DNA of 64,000 bases from Lentimicrobiaceae bacterium. GTDB lineage: Bacteria; Bacteroidota; Bacteroidia; Bacteroidales; F082. The stretch is from the NCBI GenBank assembly GCA_002708315.1, contig PANC01000015.1, positions 17,472-81,471 of the forward strand, given 5' to 3'. The translations under genes were made by a program, and so were the position numbers. Positions 1 through 9,501 of this stretch are shown here, piece by piece; positions within the stretch are counted from its first letter, which is position 1, and every line of letters begins with the position of its first letter. The notes under the pieces were generated by a model that ran no database searches, was not told the origin of the DNA, and worked only from the letters and a program-made list of their open reading frames with translations.

Positions 1-21
1 CTTTGAAAATTTTCCTGCCTA

Positions 22-585
22 TTATTTAAGCAGTTCATTAATTACTTCTGGAAAGTACTTATGCTCCAATTTATGAATTTTATTAGCAAGGCTTGTGGGT
101 GTTTCACCCGTATCTAATTTACAGCTCTTTTGAAATATTACCTGACCATCATCATAATACTTGTTCACATAATGAATCGTAATTCCCGATTCTGATTCAG
201 AAGCATCAATAACAGCCCTATGAACATTCAAACCATACATTCCTTTTCCGCCAAATTTTGGGAGAAGAGCTGGGTGTATATTTATAATTTTTCCGGTATA
301 TCCATTAATCATATTCTCAGGAATAAGCCATAAAAATCCTGCCAAAACAATCAAATTAGGATTATACGATTTTATAAGGTTTAATACCTGCTCGGTTTTA
401 TAAAAGTCTTCTCTATTAAAAATGTGAGTTTTTATGGTTAGTTTCTTGGCTCTTTCTATTACCCCTGCCTCTGGGTTATTAGTAAATATGCAGCTTGTGG
501 CAATGCTATTATCATTCTCAAAATATGTGACTATACGTTCAGCATTTGTTCCGTTTCCTGATGCAAATATTACAATATTTTTCAT
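22..585 (-). CDS. purN: Phosphoribosylglycinamide formyltransferase
   Basis: This is the folate-dependent GAR transformylase of de novo purine synthesis, transferring a formyl group from 10-formyl-THF to GAR. At 187 aa it matches the usual length. Residues 8-14 (ASGNGTN) form the N-terminal phosphate-binding loop. Residues 102-109 (NIHPALLP) supply the catalytic Asn102 and His104, and Asp146 in the DDGQVI segment is the third catalytic residue by family alignment. It is transcribed away from acpP, and this divergent purN/acpP-fabF-rnc arrangement is common in Bacteroidota. The ATG start is followed directly by the first beta strand, so no earlier start is needed. The gene is complete and the call is firm. 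Confidence 0.96.
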   Translation of the reverse strand: MKNIVIFASGNGTNAERIVTYFENDNSIATSCIFTNNPEAGVIERAKKLTIKTHIFNREDFYKTEQVLNLIKSYNPNLIVLAGFLWLIPENMINGYTGKIINIHPALLPKFGGKGMYGLNVHRAVIDASESESGITIHYVNKYYDDGQVIFQKSCKLDTGETPTSLANKIHKLEHKYFPEVINELLK

Positions 586-723
586 TTAATATTTAGATAT
601 TTCAGGGCACTAAAATAGTTTAAATCAAAGAAATCAATCCTGAAATAGTCACCATTGCGCTACATAACGAATATTTGATCTTTAAACTGTTGTATAACAC
701 GACATTAAAAATAAATTGGATTT

Positions 724-755
724 TTTGCTTTTTATCTCATTAATGCCGTTCTTTG
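724..755 (+). promoter_or_regulatory. Putative promoter of acpP-fabF-rnc
   Basis: TTTG at 724-727 is followed 20 nt later by GTTCTTTG (748-755). This fits the Bacteroidota TTTG-N20-TAnnTTTG layout, with two mismatches in the TA of the -7 element. It lies 28 nt before the acpP ATG. No Shine-Dalgarno sequence is visible. Confidence 0.4.
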
Positions 756-783
756 CATCGAATTTTAACCAAAAATTAGACAA

Positions 784-1017
784 ATGTCAGATGTACGTGC
801 AAAAGTAGTAAGCATAATTGTAGATAAGCTTGGTGTGGAAGAAAGTGAAGTAACAAATGAAGCAAGCTTCACCAACGATCTCGGTGCAGATTCACTTGAT
901 ACAGTTGAATTAATAATGGAGTTTGAAAAGGAATTTAATCTTTCTATTCCTGATGAGGAAGCTGAGAAAATTGAAACAGTAGGTAATGCTGTTGCGTATA
1001 TAGAAGAACACCAGTAG
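784..1017 (+). CDS. acpP: Acyl carrier protein
   Basis: This small acidic protein (77 aa) carries fatty-acyl intermediates on a 4'-phosphopantetheine arm. The attachment serine is Ser37 in [10 protein letters not shown], with the usual acidic helix II just after it. It is cytosolic and serves FabF, which is encoded 10 nt downstream, and FabH encoded at 23.4 kb. The length and the DSLD motif are fully canonical. The acpP-fabF-rnc order suggests one transcript. Confidence 0.98.
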   Translation: MSDVRAKVVSIIVDKLGVEESEVTNEASFTNDLGADSLDTVELIMEFEKEFNLSIPDEEAEKIETVGNAVAYIEEHQ

Positions 1018-1027
1018 AAATTTATTT

Positions 1028-2284
1028 ATGGAGTTAAAGCGTGTTGTAATAACAGGCCTTGGAGCAATAACTCCTATTGGTAAAAATGTAGAGGATTATT
1101 GGTCAGCGCTGCTTGCAGGTGTTAGCGGTGCTGCACCTATAACCAACTTTGATTCGTCAAAATTCAAAACGAAATTTGCATGCGAAGTCAAAGACTATGA
1201 TGCCAAGGAGTATTTCGACAGAAAGGAAGCGCGTAAGCATGATAGGTATGCCCAATTCGGGTTAATAGCTAGCTATGAAGCCATCGCTGACTCAGGCCTT
1301 GATTCTTATGATGATCTTGATAAAGATCGCGTAGGTGTTATTTGGGCTTCTGGAATTGGAGGATTAAACACCTTCCATCAATCTGTTGCAGAATACACCT
1401 TAGGTGATGGTACCCCAAGATTTAATCCATTTTTTATTCCAAAAATGATTGCTGACATAGCAGCTGGTCATATTTCCATAAAGTATGGTTTTAGAGGACC
1501 AAATTTTGCAACGGTCAGCGCTTGTGCTTCATCGGCTAATGCTCTTTCAGATGCATACAATTATATACGATTAGGAAAAGCTAATGCATTTGTAACTGGA
1601 GGTTCTGAAGCTGCCATAACTGAAAGTGGTGTTGGTGGATTTAATGCCATGCATGCCATATCAACCCGTAATGATGATCCTAAAACAGCATCGCGTCCTT
1701 TTGATAAAGATCGTGATGGTTTTGTAATGGGTGAAGGTGGTGGTGGTCTTGTTTTTGAAGAGTTTGAGCATGCAAAAGCAAGGGGTGCAAATATATATGC
1801 GGAGGTTGTAGGCGCAGGACTATCTGGAGATGCCCATCACATGACAGCACCACACCCTGAGGGTTATGGAGCACAGCTATGTATGCAGGCAGCAATTGAT
1901 GACGCTAACCTGAACATAGAAGATATTGATCACATAAATACACATGGTACTTCCACTCCCGTTGGAGACATTGTGGAGCCTAAGGCCATTGTAAATCTTT
2001 TCGGAGAGCATGCTTACAAAATAAACGTAAACTCAACTAAGTCAATGACTGGTCATTTACTTGGTGGTGCGGGTGCCGTTGAGTCCATTTCAACTATCCT
2101 TTCGGTTAAAAATGATATTGTGCCCCCAACTATAAATCATTTTACTGATGACCCTGAGATTGACAACAATCTAAACTTTACATTTCACAAAGCTCAAAAA
2201 CGTACTGTCAACTATGGTTTAACAAATACCTTCGGTTTTGGTGGACATAATGCCTCGTTGATATTTAAGAAGTTTGTTAAATAA
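1028..2284 (+). CDS. fabF: Beta-ketoacyl-ACP synthase II
   Basis: This condensing enzyme elongates acyl-ACP with malonyl-ACP. The Cys-His-His triad is visible: Cys166 in VSACASSANA, His306 in THGTSTPVGD and His343 in KSMTGHLLGGAG. The Lys338 just before the last motif is also conserved, and the GFGGHN loop lies near the C-terminus. At 418 aa it has the FabF length; the C-H-H triad separates it from FabH (C-H-N). It begins 10 nt after acpP, so the two are probably cotranscribed and coregulated. Confidence 0.97.
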   Translation: MELKRVVITGLGAITPIGKNVEDYWSALLAGVSGAAPITNFDSSKFKTKFACEVKDYDAKEYFDRKEARKHDRYAQFGLIASYEAIADSGLDSYDDLDKDRVGVIWASGIGGLNTFHQSVAEYTLGDGTPRFNPFFIPKMIADIAAGHISIKYGFRGPNFATVSACASSANALSDAYNYIRLGKANAFVTGGSEAAITESGVGGFNAMHAISTRNDDPKTASRPFDKDRDGFVMGEGGGGLVFEEFEHAKARGANIYAEVVGAGLSGDAHHMTAPHPEGYGAQLCMQAAIDDANLNIEDIDHINTHGTSTPVGDIVEPKAIVNLFGEHAYKINVNSTKSMTGHLLGGAGAVESISTILSVKNDIVPPTINHFTDDPEIDNNLNFTFHKAQKRTVNYGLTNTFGFGGHNASLIFKKFVK

Positions 2285-2295
2285 AACTTCCCATT

Positions 2296-3027
2296 TTGCT
2301 TGGATGTAATAAATTACGATTTTACTTTTCTTCTGATAAACATATTTATCAGGCCATAAAAAATATATTTGGTTATTGTCCTGGAAATATTCATTTATAC
2401 AAGCTTGCACTTAGGCATAAATCAGCCAGCGCCAAAAAACTTAATGGCTTAACGTTAAATAATGAGCGCCTCGAATATCTAGGTGATGCAATATTAAGCG
2501 CCATTATTGCAGATTATCTTTTCAAAGCATTTCCCTATGAAAATGAGGGATTCTTGACAGAAATGAGGTCTAAAATTGTAAGTCGTGCTTCGCTTAACAA
2601 GCTTTCGTATAAACTAGGTCTTAACGGATTAATTGAATCGGGAAAAGAATCAACTGCTAAAGCAAAGTCGGCAGGTGGAGATGCCTTTGAGGCTGTTATT
2701 GGCGCCCTTTACCTTGATAAGGGTTACTCCGTTACCAAAAAAATATTAATAACAAGAATTGTCAATGTGCATTTTGATATTGATCTTCTCATAGAAACTG
2801 AAATTAGTTATAAAAGCAAACTCAATGAATGGGCTCAAAAGGAAAAGCGTGATATAAAATTTAGGGTGGAAGAAGAGATTGGGGAAAAACACAAAAAACA
2901 ATATTTAGTCTCATTGGAGGTAGATGGCATATCATTGGCTAAATCCCAAGACTATTCAATTAAAGGAGCAGAAAATCTTGCTGCTGAAAAGGCCTGGAAT
3001 ATTATAGAAAAAAATTCATTTACGTAG
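2296..3027 (+). CDS. rnc: Ribonuclease III
   Basis: This double-stranded-RNA endonuclease processes rRNA precursors and structured mRNAs. The signature NERLEYLGD is at residues 56-64, with metal ligands Glu60 and Asp64; the second pair is Asp129 and Glu132 in GGDAFEAVIGALYLD. A dsRNA-binding domain fills about residues 168-238. At 243 aa the length is normal for this phylum. The reading frame opens with TTG only 11 nt after the fabF stop, and no ATG occurs before conserved sequence, so the TTG start is probably real. It is the last gene of the acpP-fabF-rnc unit. Confidence 0.94.
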   Translation: MLGCNKLRFYFSSDKHIYQAIKNIFGYCPGNIHLYKLALRHKSASAKKLNGLTLNNERLEYLGDAILSAIIADYLFKAFPYENEGFLTEMRSKIVSRASLNKLSYKLGLNGLIESGKESTAKAKSAGGDAFEAVIGALYLDKGYSVTKKILITRIVNVHFDIDLLIETEISYKSKLNEWAQKEKRDIKFRVEEEIGEKHKKQYLVSLEVDGISLAKSQDYSIKGAENLAAEKAWNIIEKNSFT

Positions 3028-3087
3028 TTTATGTTATTTTAGCGCGGTATTTATGAAACAGGGATTCACAAGCGAAAAGGAAACCAA

Positions 3088-4419
3088 ATGAAACTTTCAC
3101 TAGCAAAAGGTAATAAGCCCTGGAAAAGAGATCAGCGTTTTGCAGATGCTGATAAAAAAAATCTCAAGCTAATCTTTTACGCATTCATAGTTGGTATTAT
3201 AGCAGGAGTTATCGGTTCAATTTTCAGAATTGTTTTGGTATACATTGAAGGCTATAGGGATGCCCTGTTTAACAATGCTGGTCATGATGGGTGGATAAGC
3301 TGGTTATGGCCCTTATTGTTTGTAATAGTAGGCATTACTGTTTCCATAATAATAGTAAACAAATTTGCTCCAGAGGCATCAGGTAGCGGTATTCAAGAAA
3401 TTGAGGGTGCTCTTGATGATATAAAACCCATGAGATGGAAAAGGGTTATTCCCGTAAAGTTTTTTGCATCTATTTTTTCTTTGGGGAGTGGGTTACTGCT
3501 TGGTAGAGAGGGGCCCACAATACAAATAGGTGCAAATGTTGGTAAAATGATAAAAGATGTTTTTAAGCAGCCTGAGGACAAAACAAACCCTTTGGTTTCT
3601 TCGGGTGCTGCTGCAGGATTAGCGTGTGCTTTCAATGCTCCATTTGCCGGTATTATATTTGTAATTGAGGAAATGCACAGTCAATTCAAGTACAATTTTT
3701 ATTCCATCGCTGCAATTATGGTTGCTTCTGGGACAGCAGACTTGGTGGTCAGGCTGATGGTTGGTCCACACCCCTCGATTGAAATGACAATATTTGAATC
3801 ACCACCCATTTATGCGCTTTGGATGTTCGTGATACTGGGAGGCTTATTTAGCTTCATTGGCTACGCCTTTAATAAGCTTATAGTTGTTGCGCTGGATATT
3901 TTTAAGGATATTTCAAAAACAGGTATTTTGCTTGTGGGACTAATTGGGGGAACAATAATTGTTATTATTGGTGTCTATTTTCCTGCGATGATAGGGGGTG
4001 GATACCACACAATTTATAAGGCTCTTGGTCATTCATTTACTATTTACACTTTGCTATTGGTTTTTTGTGTAAGGTTTATTCTTACCGTTTTAAGCTATGG
4101 TACAGGAGTACCTGGTGGAATTTTTGCACCAATAGTTGTTTTGGGGGTTATTTTTGGGATGCTATATGGCAATGTTATGGATAATTATTTCCCAGATTTA
4201 ATTCCTCATGCTGGGGTGTTTGCTGTTGCGGGCATGGCCGGTATATTTGCTGCTGTGGTAAGGGCTCCAATTACCGGACTGGTTCTTGCCATTGAGATGA
4301 CCTCAAATTATGAGCTTATTTTACCTTTGATTATAACTACGGTTACAGCTTCAGTTATTACTGCCCAACTTGGTAACGAGCCAATATATACAACCCTTTT
4401 AAGGCGCTCCATGAAGTAA
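3088..4419 (+). CDS. ClC-family chloride/proton exchanger
   Basis: This is an inner-membrane ClC protein of 443 aa with about ten hydrophobic helices. The three anion-pathway motifs are present: GSGIQEIEG (from residue 99), GREGPTIQIG (139-148) and GVPGGIFAPI. Glu141 aligns with the gating glutamate (E148 of E. coli ClcA), and Glu194-Glu195 in VIEEMHSQF provide the internal proton glutamate. This favours H+/Cl- exchange over a passive channel. No CBS domains follow the membrane part. It stands alone, 60 nt after rnc, and converges with the DsrE-like gene. Acid or osmotic stress tolerance is the usual role, which is inference here. Confidence 0.92.
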   Translation: MKLSLAKGNKPWKRDQRFADADKKNLKLIFYAFIVGIIAGVIGSIFRIVLVYIEGYRDALFNNAGHDGWISWLWPLLFVIVGITVSIIIVNKFAPEASGSGIQEIEGALDDIKPMRWKRVIPVKFFASIFSLGSGLLLGREGPTIQIGANVGKMIKDVFKQPEDKTNPLVSSGAAAGLACAFNAPFAGIIFVIEEMHSQFKYNFYSIAAIMVASGTADLVVRLMVGPHPSIEMTIFESPPIYALWMFVILGGLFSFIGYAFNKLIVVALDIFKDISKTGILLVGLIGGTIIVIIGVYFPAMIGGGYHTIYKALGHSFTIYTLLLVFCVRFILTVLSYGTGVPGGIFAPIVVLGVIFGMLYGNVMDNYFPDLIPHAGVFAVAGMAGIFAAVVRAPITGLVLAIEMTSNYELILPLIITTVTASVITAQLGNEPIYTTLLRRSMK

Positions 4420-4497
4420 TATGATAATTATTTTGTTTGATTATATGCTAAATATATAATTCAGCTCTATATTTTTTATAAAGCCCATAAATCTGAA

Positions 4498-4857
4498 TTA
4501 AAATGTCAGCACCTTGTCGCTCGATACTGTCCATTGAGCAAACTCTTTCATGTTACTTAACTTAACCCCAGAGATGAATTCGAGTTTATCAATTCCTCTA
4601 GCCTTGGAGCAGCCACCGCAACTTTTTACTTCTGCGCCATTTCTTATTACAGAGTTTAACATCCTTTCTATGTTGTAAAACCCGTTGGGCGTATTCTGAT
4701 TAGGCAAGCCACATGTGACAGCATCGGCAAGTAAAAAAACATTCACCACTACCTCATCAGTATGCTCTTTCTGTAATGTCATAGCCATTCGCAAAGCATT
4801 GTATGCTTTTTCTGTTCCATAAGGAGCATCATTGATTATAATTAATATCTTTTGCAT
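4498..4857 (-). CDS. DsrE/DsrF-like family protein
   Basis: This small cytosolic protein (119 aa) has the DsrE fold pattern: an N-terminal ILIIINDAPYGTEKAYNALRMA strand-helix, a central hydrophobic VNVFLLADAV strand, and a CGGCSKARG segment. DsrE-family members work in sulfur relay or as small trimeric redox proteins. The Cys-Gly-Gly-Cys pair and the earlier Cys in TCGLPNQ suggest thiol chemistry. No other sulfur-oxidation genes are nearby, so the substrate is unknown. It precedes no obvious partner and may follow the thioesterase gene on the same transcript (64 nt gap). Confidence 0.8.
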   Translation of the reverse strand: MQKILIIINDAPYGTEKAYNALRMAMTLQKEHTDEVVVNVFLLADAVTCGLPNQNTPNGFYNIERMLNSVIRNGAEVKSCGGCSKARGIDKLEFISGVKLSNMKEFAQWTVSSDKVLTF

Positions 4858-4921
4858 TTAGTTTCTGTATTAAATTTCCAAGTGAGTTTTATAAAGTTAT
4901 AACGAAATAAAATAGTAGCTG

Positions 4922-5329
4922 TTAATCAAGGCCCCACACTTTAATAAGTTCATCTGGAAGCTCTGGCCGACCCCTTTGATTTATTGCAGTTCCAACCACA
5001 AGGGCCTTAATTATTAGCTTAGCGTCAGGTATCCTATAAATATGCTGAACAAAACCAAACCTTAATGGGGATAGCCTTTCCATTTTTAAAACAGAAATAA
5101 ACTCATCGCCGCTCTTAAGGGGTGCCTGGTAATCAATTTCAACTCTTTTTACAACAAGGTTTATGCCCTTTTCGCTCAATATGGCAAAGTCTAAGCCTAA
5201 TGACTTAATGTATAGATGGCGTGTATGTTCAAGATAATTTTGATAAACAGAGTTATTGACTATTCCTTGTAAATCACATTCATAATCCCTAACTTCCATA
5301 TCACACTTGAAGGCAATGTCTTTCATCAT
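4922..5329 (-). CDS. Acyl-CoA thioesterase, 4HBT (YbgC-like) family
   Basis: This hotdog-fold thioesterase has 135 aa. The segment RDYECDLQGIVNNSVYQNYLEH (about residues 14-35) matches the 4HBT active-site loop, in which Asp19 is the likely catalytic carboxylate. The DYQAPLKSGDEF strand is also family-typical. It probably hydrolyses short or medium acyl-CoA esters in the cytosol, but the specific substrate cannot be read from sequence. ATG codons at 5329 and 5326 are both possible starts. A good promoter lies 30 nt upstream. No tol-pal genes are adjacent, unlike ybgC in proteobacteria. Confidence 0.88.
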   Translation of the reverse strand: MMKDIAFKCDMEVRDYECDLQGIVNNSVYQNYLEHTRHLYIKSLGLDFAILSEKGINLVVKRVEIDYQAPLKSGDEFISVLKMERLSPLRFGFVQHIYRIPDAKLIIKALVVGTAINQRGRPELPDELIKVWGLD

Positions 5330-5358
5330 GGTGTTAATGTTTAATAATAATTTTAATG

Positions 5359-5392
5359 CAAATCTAAAAAAGCAATTATTCGATATTACAAA
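5359..5392 (-). promoter_or_regulatory. Promoter of the thioesterase gene
   Basis: On the minus strand, TTTG (5389-5392) is followed after 22 nt by TAGATTTG (5359-5366). This is a perfect Bacteroidota -33/-7 pair, and it lies 30 nt before the thioesterase ATG. Confidence 0.6.
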
Positions 5393-5488
5393 CTCGAGTA
5401 TTATATATTTGTCAAATCACAATCCATATTATGTTAAATATATTAGTTTATCGGAACAAATTTAGTAATCAAATTCTCATGATTTTAG

Positions 5489-5496
5489 TACTTTTG
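5489..5496 (+). promoter_or_regulatory. -7 promoter element of trpS
   Basis: TACTTTTG is a perfect TAnnTTTG match 24 nt before the trpS ATG. A clear -33 TTTG is not seen at the usual spacing. Confidence 0.5.
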
Positions 5497-5520
5497 CTAC
5501 CTTAAAACAATAGTAACACA

Positions 5521-6528
5521 ATGGGTAATAAAGAAATAGTAGTAAGCGGAATACGTCCGACAGGAAATTTACATCTAGGAAATTATTTTGGTGCTATTAA
5601 GAATTTCGTGAAAATGCAAGAAACTAGTCAGTGTTACTTCTTCATTGCAGACTATCATTCCCTTACTACACATCCAACACCAGGGGATTTACAAAAAAAC
5701 GTAAAACAAGTGTTGGTTGAATATTTAGCTGCAGGGCTTGATCCGGATAAGGCAACACTTTACCTCCAAAGTGATTTGCCAGAAACGGCTGAGCTATATT
5801 TGTTCTTGAACATGAATGCATATCTTGGAGAGCTTGAGAGAGTAACCACGTTTAAAGATAAAGCAAGAAAACAACCAAACAATGTAAACGCTGGTTTATT
5901 AACCTATCCAACCTTGATGGCTGCGGACATTATTATTCACAAGGCAGCAAAAGTACCGGTTGGAAAAGATCAAGAACAAAACCTTGAAATGACAAGAACC
6001 TATGCTAGAAGGTTCAATAATATGTATAGTAAGGATTATTTTCCAATACCAAATGCGTACAATTTTGGGGAACAATTGGTGAAAATACCTGGTCTTGATG
6101 GATCAGGAAAAATGGGTAAATCAGAAGGAGAAGGTAATGCTATTTTTCTAAATGATGATCCAAAAAAACTCAGTAAAAAAGTTATGAGGGCTGTTACTGA
6201 TAGTGGCCCAACGGAAAAGAATCAAAAAAAACCAGAGGCTATTCACAACCTTTTCACTCTGATGGAGGTTGTTTCGAAACAAGAGGTAATTAGTCAGTTT
6301 GAAGATATGTATAATGATTGTACAATAAGATATGGTGATCTTAAGAAACAGTTGGCAGAAGACATGGTAACATTCACAGAGCCTTTTCGGGAAAAAATTA
6401 CCGAATTATCTGCTAACGAAGAGTATATCAAAAAAGTAATGAATCAGGGTGCTGAAAAAGCTCGAGAAAGCGCACAAAAAACCATAAATGAAGTTCGTGA
6501 AATAATAGGATTCAGAAAATATCATTAA
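5521..6528 (+). CDS. trpS: Tryptophanyl-tRNA synthetase
   Basis: This class I aminoacyl-tRNA synthetase charges tRNA-Trp. The HIGH-type motif is GNLHLGN (residues 15-21) and the KMSKS-type motif is KMGKS (197-201). The ATP/Trp-binding segment GKDQEQNLE lies at 148-156. At 335 aa it has the compact bacterial length. The start is an ATG fixed by the -7 element at 5489-5496. It is followed 28 nt later by hflX in the same direction, so the two may be cotranscribed. Confidence 0.97.
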   Translation: MGNKEIVVSGIRPTGNLHLGNYFGAIKNFVKMQETSQCYFFIADYHSLTTHPTPGDLQKNVKQVLVEYLAAGLDPDKATLYLQSDLPETAELYLFLNMNAYLGELERVTTFKDKARKQPNNVNAGLLTYPTLMAADIIIHKAAKVPVGKDQEQNLEMTRTYARRFNNMYSKDYFPIPNAYNFGEQLVKIPGLDGSGKMGKSEGEGNAIFLNDDPKKLSKKVMRAVTDSGPTEKNQKKPEAIHNLFTLMEVVSKQEVISQFEDMYNDCTIRYGDLKKQLAEDMVTFTEPFREKITELSANEEYIKKVMNQGAEKARESAQKTINEVREIIGFRKYH

Positions 6529-6556
6529 TTACCTTAACACACATAAGCACTAAGAT

Positions 6557-7756
6557 TTGCTGGATAGAAAAAATAATTCCATTGTAAAAAACCCTGAAAC
6601 CGCTGTTATTGTTGGTCTAATCACCAATAATCAACAGAAGGAAAAGGCCAATGACTACCTAAATGAACTAGCTTTCCTCATTGAAACAGCAGGAGGTAAG
6701 CCAGTGAAGCGATTCACACAAGCCTTGGATTATCCAAACGTGAAAACATACGTTGGGTCTGGAAAGCTTGATGAAATAAAACAGTACGTAAAAGCTGCTG
6801 AAATAGATATGGTGGTTTTTGATGATGAGTTAGGTGGCTCTCAAATCAGAAACTTAGAAAAGGTACTTGAGTGTAAAATCATTGATCGTACAAATTTAAT
6901 CCTTGATATTTTTGCAAAACGTGCCCAAACATCACACGCAAAGGTGCAGGTTGAGTTAGCTCAATATCAATATCTCCTGCCAAGATTGACTGGTATGTGG
7001 ACTCACCTTGAGCGTCAGCGTGGAGGTATCGGATTGCGCGGTCCTGGAGAAACAGAAATTGAAACAGATCGCAGAATTATTCGAGACAAAATAAGCTTGC
7101 TAAAAAAGAAATTACTGCAGATAGATAAGCAAATGGCAACCCAACGTAAAAATAGAGGTCAGCTGATCAGAGCAGCACTTGTTGGATACACAAATGTGGG
7201 TAAATCTACAATAATGACACTGTTATCAAAATCGGAGGTATTTGCAGAAAACAAACTGTTTGCAACACTGGACACTACTGTAAGAAAAGTTGTTGTTGAT
7301 AACCTTCCATTCCTTCTTTCTGACACCGTGGGTTTCATAAGAAAATTGCCTCATGGTTTGGTGGAGTCATTCAAGTCAACATTAGATGAGGTGCGCGAAT
7401 CTGATATTCTAATACACGTTGTTGATATAAGCCACCCCGAATTTGAAGATCAAATTAAAACAGTAAATGAAACACTAGCGGAAATTGGTGCTGGAGATAA
7501 AAAGGTAGTAATGGTTTTCAATAAGGTTGACGCTTATAAGTGGGTTGAAAAAGATGCTGATGACCTAAGCCCATCTTCCAAAGAAAATATTAGCCTCAAT
7601 GATCTTCAAAAAAGCTGGATGGCAAAAGATAATAATCCTTGTATATTCATATCTGCTAAAACAAAGCACAATTATCATGAGTTTCGTAAATTACTATATG
7701 ACAACATTCGTTATATTCATTCCATAAGGTACCCTTACAATAATTTTCTCTATTAA
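6557..7756 (+). CDS. hflX: GTPase HflX
   Basis: HflX is a ribosome-associated GTPase that rescues stalled or heat-damaged ribosomes. The N-terminal HflX domain contains the GGIGLRGPGETEIETDRR signature (about 156-173). The GTPase motifs follow: P-loop GYTNVGKS (210-217), DTVG (256-259) and NKVD (322-325). At 399 aa it is a normal length. The frame opens at a TTG preceded in frame by a stop six bases upstream, so TTG is the only start that keeps the whole N-terminal domain. It follows trpS by 28 nt. Confidence 0.94.
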   Translation: MLDRKNNSIVKNPETAVIVGLITNNQQKEKANDYLNELAFLIETAGGKPVKRFTQALDYPNVKTYVGSGKLDEIKQYVKAAEIDMVVFDDELGGSQIRNLEKVLECKIIDRTNLILDIFAKRAQTSHAKVQVELAQYQYLLPRLTGMWTHLERQRGGIGLRGPGETEIETDRRIIRDKISLLKKKLLQIDKQMATQRKNRGQLIRAALVGYTNVGKSTIMTLLSKSEVFAENKLFATLDTTVRKVVVDNLPFLLSDTVGFIRKLPHGLVESFKSTLDEVRESDILIHVVDISHPEFEDQIKTVNETLAEIGAGDKKVVMVFNKVDAYKWVEKDADDLSPSSKENISLNDLQKSWMAKDNNPCIFISAKTKHNYHEFRKLLYDNIRYIHSIRYPYNNFLY

Positions 7757-7870
7757 TTTTTAAGTAGCCCATCATAGTAAACAACTATTATTTGGCTATT
7801 ACTTTATCTAGCAGTCTGTTTTAAAACAAAAACTTAAAAAGTTTAGTTTTACAAAAAAATAATTGTTGAA

Positions 7871-9472
7871 ATGAAAACAAGGCTGCTGATTTTATTTTCC
7901 GCACTAAGCGGTTTTCTGTTATTTGCCTCTTGGCCAGTTGACGGATTTACTCCATTAATATTTATTGCATTGGTGCCGCTATTAATTGTTCAGCAATATC
8001 TCGGTGATAATAATAAGAAAGGAGTTTTTTGGTATGCCTGGTTAACGTTTTTAATTTGGAACGTTTTGACAACATGGTGGATATGGAACTCTACACCAAT
8101 GGGATCCATCATGGCATTTGGTTTAAATTCCCTATTTATATCAATTGTGTTTTTACTTTATCACCACTCTAAAAAAGCCCTGTTTAATAATAAAAAAGGC
8201 ACATTCATCCTTTTAGTTTACTGGATAACATGGGAGTTTATTCATATGAATTGGGACCTTACGTGGTCATGGTTAAACCTAGGGAATGTTTTTGCAACAA
8301 AACACACATGGATTCAGTGGTATGAATATACAGGAAGCCTTGGGGGAACGCTATGGGTTTTAGCTGTGAACATCATTATTTTTGAAATAATTAGGTGTAT
8401 ACAATTTAAAACATCTTCCATAAGAATCACCTCGCTTATAATAACAATGATTCTAATCATTGTTGTACCATTGATTATTTCTTTTTCAATATATAACGGT
8501 TATGATGAAAAGGAAAACCCAGTTGAGGTTGTTGTGGTGCAGCCAAACATAGACCCTTATAACGATCAGTATTCACTGCCGTTTTCAAAAATCATTGATA
8601 TTAATTTAGATTTAGCATCAAAACTTGCTACCGCCACTACTAATTATATTGTATTTCCAGAATCGGCCATTCAAGAAGAAATTTGGGAGGGTTATCTTTA
8701 TAAATCACTGGTTATAGATAATTTAAATATAGAGCTTGCAAAATACCCCAATGCATCGTTGGTAACTGGTGCTACAACATATAGGCTGTTAGATGATAAG
8801 GAAACGCCCACAAATGCTGCCCGCAGCTTCAATAATACTGGAGGAAAATATTATGCATTTAATACTGCGTTTTTAATTGAAAATAATAATGATGTTCAAA
8901 TTCATCATAAATCTAAACTCACTCCCGGAGTTGAAATAATGCCATCTTGGTGGTTTCTAAAACCATTTGAGAGGTTTGCCATCGATTTAGGAGGAACAAC
9001 AGGTACTCTTGGAAGGGAAGAAAATTCCGTAGCTTTTTATAGTAAAATAAACGAGCCCATTTCTCCTATCATATGTTATGAGTCTGTTTATGGTGAGTTT
9101 GTTGCTAATTCTGTTAAGCTTGGGACAGGGTTGATTTTCGTAATAACTAATGATGGTTGGTGGGGCGATACTCCAGGGTATAAGCAACACTTAATGTTTT
9201 CTGTATTAAGATCCATCGAAACACGACGTAGTGTTGCAAGGGCTGCAAACACAGGTGTATCAGCGTTTATCAATCAAAGAGGTGACATTACTGAACAAAC
9301 TGATTATTGGGCGCCTGCTGTAATAAAGGCTACGCTAAATGCAAACTACAAAATGACTTACTATACAATAAATGGAGATTATATAGCAAGAGGCGCTGCA
9401 TTTATTAGCTCATTGTTAATACTAATCTCTTTTACGAAGGCTTTTTTGAAAAAGAGAAAGAGTTTGGTTTAG
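7871..9472 (+). CDS. lnt: Apolipoprotein N-acyltransferase
   Basis: Lnt N-acylates the diacylglyceryl-cysteine of lipoproteins at the periplasmic face of the inner membrane. About six hydrophobic segments occupy residues 1-210. The nitrilase-like domain follows, with the catalytic Glu264 (VFPESAIQ), Lys347 (HHKSKLTPG) and Cys402 (PIICYESVYG). At 533 aa it is slightly longer than the E. coli enzyme (512 aa). It is monocistronic here. A TAGTTTTA element (7 of 8 matches to TAnnTTTG) lies at 7844-7851, 19 nt before the ATG. At least three probable lipoprotein clients are encoded in this window. Confidence 0.94.
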   Translation: MKTRLLILFSALSGFLLFASWPVDGFTPLIFIALVPLLIVQQYLGDNNKKGVFWYAWLTFLIWNVLTTWWIWNSTPMGSIMAFGLNSLFISIVFLLYHHSKKALFNNKKGTFILLVYWITWEFIHMNWDLTWSWLNLGNVFATKHTWIQWYEYTGSLGGTLWVLAVNIIIFEIIRCIQFKTSSIRITSLIITMILIIVVPLIISFSIYNGYDEKENPVEVVVVQPNIDPYNDQYSLPFSKIIDINLDLASKLATATTNYIVFPESAIQEEIWEGYLYKSLVIDNLNIELAKYPNASLVTGATTYRLLDDKETPTNAARSFNNTGGKYYAFNTAFLIENNNDVQIHHKSKLTPGVEIMPSWWFLKPFERFAIDLGGTTGTLGREENSVAFYSKINEPISPIICYESVYGEFVANSVKLGTGLIFVITNDGWWGDTPGYKQHLMFSVLRSIETRRSVARAANTGVSAFINQRGDITEQTDYWAPAVIKATLNANYKMTYYTINGDYIARGAAFISSLLILISFTKAFLKKRKSLV

Positions 9473-9501
9473 ATGCAGGATGGAGAAATTGAATTAAGTT
9501 A

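Noticed and set aside
4458..4499. Inverted repeat AATTCAG...CTGAATT as terminator of the ClC gene
   Set aside because: The stem is only 7 bp with a 28-nt loop and no T-tract.
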